This document shows, piece by piece, positions 61,213 through 61,374 of a DNA stretch of 61,374 nt. Under the pieces are notes generated by a model that was given only the letters and a program-made list of their open reading frames with translations, made no database searches and was not told the DNA's origin. Within the stretch, counting starts at the first letter, position 1, and the number at the start of each line of letters is the position of its first letter. Source of the DNA: Peptococcaceae bacterium (GTDB lineage: Bacteria; Bacillota; Peptococcia; Peptococcales; Peptococcaceae); the NCBI GenBank assembly GCA_017547685.1, contig JAFYPD010000080.1, forward strand, positions 1 through 61,374, read 5' to 3'. Both the position numbers and the translations under genes were made by a program.

Positions 61213-61374
61213 ATGAACAAATACAAAACATATCACAAAGATTATACCGGATTTGGCGATGTTTATCAACTGGTTTTGCCATTAAATCTGGAAGGTCTAA
61301 TTCCGAATGATGAGTCTGTCCGACTGCTCAGCCATGAATTGGAGGAACTCGATTACAGTCTGCTGTACCAGGCA
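61213..61374 (+). CDS. IS1182-family transposase, N-terminal part
   Basis: The first 54 codons from the ATG at 61213 read DYTGFGDVYQLVLPLNLEG and LIPNDESVRLLSHELEELDYS in motif form, typical of IS1182 transposase N-termini. Full family length is about 500 residues with a DDE catalytic domain, which is outside the window. Whether the copy is intact cannot be told. Confidence 0.75.
   Translation, partial: MNKYKTYHKDYTGFGDVYQLVLPLNLEGLIPNDESVRLLSHELEELDYSLLYQA

Larger units (their letters stand above)
61101..61374 (+). mobile_element. Left end of an IS1182-family insertion sequence (partial)
   Basis: Begins GGGGCTGTTGCAAAA at 61101, the usual terminal repeat of this IS family, followed by a leader with a GGACTC/GAGTCC hairpin (about 61175-61190) and the transposase start. 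The right end is beyond the window. Confidence 0.72.

Overview
The window looks like chromosome of an anaerobic, low-to-medium-GC Bacillota. Spore-lineage genes are present: an alpha/beta-type small acid-soluble spore protein, a YtxC-like protein, a SpoIID-fold lipoprotein and a SpoVB-type flippase beside mazG, hup and rqcP. It also has phosphoketolase, a TAXI-type TRAP transporter, ferritin and a nitrogenase-like enzyme, but no respiratory genes. I cannot place it below phylum; Clostridia and Negativicutes both fit. No rRNA, tRNA or CRISPR array was found.

Layout. 1-11 kb: rpmB, ferritin, paired small membrane proteins, an Uma2-type nuclease-fold protein, spore-related small genes, a TauE-like transporter, a DUF1847 protein, an alanine/glycine symporter and a P2-type calcium-pump-like ATPase. 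11.1-17.3 kb: the most interesting segment. It is a tightly overlapping operon encoding NifH-like, NifD-like and NifK-like proteins followed by a siderophore/heme/cobalamin-family ABC importer whose ATPase carries a C-terminal TM1266-type ACT-like domain. The operon has a roughly 180-nt leader ending in a terminator-like hairpin. 17.3-19.4 kb: a D-glutamate-cyclase-like gene and an RluA-type pseudouridine synthase. 19.4-31 kb: a complete, visibly more AT-rich C-P lyase island (phnDCEE-GHIJK-M-L plus PHP phosphoesterase, alkaline-phosphatase-superfamily hydrolase and GNAT), all on the minus strand. 31-39 kb: lysS-greA, gapA and phosphoketolase, interrupted by a 2.4 kb accessory island with repeats, a giant hairpin, a type I toxin-antitoxin-like locus and an unknown 400-residue protein.

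39-50 kb: SpoIID-like, rqcP, hup, mazG and flippase; then TAXI-DUF1850-TRAP permease; then an IMP dehydrogenase that resembles the Tritrichomonas foetus enzyme more than the usual bacterial one. 50-61 kb: ogt, nadE, three XRE-type regulators (one inside a segment bounded by imperfect inverted repeats and holding a perfect 22-bp hairpin), FeoA-like, PRC-barrel, tatC-tatA, zinc phospholipase C-like and SMI1/KNR4 genes, and finally the left end of an IS1182-family insertion sequence cut by the window edge.

How it works together: the nitrogenase-like operon reads as an import-and-reduce system. An ABC importer for a metal chelate or tetrapyrrole is co-translated with an ATP-dependent reductase whose predicted cluster ligands match the 3Cys/1Asp pattern of dark-operative protochlorophyllide reductase. 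No nitrogenase cofactor-assembly genes are present. The phn island would let the cell take phosphorus from phosphonates. Start codons were re-chosen from ribosome binding sites where the longest open frame was implausible.
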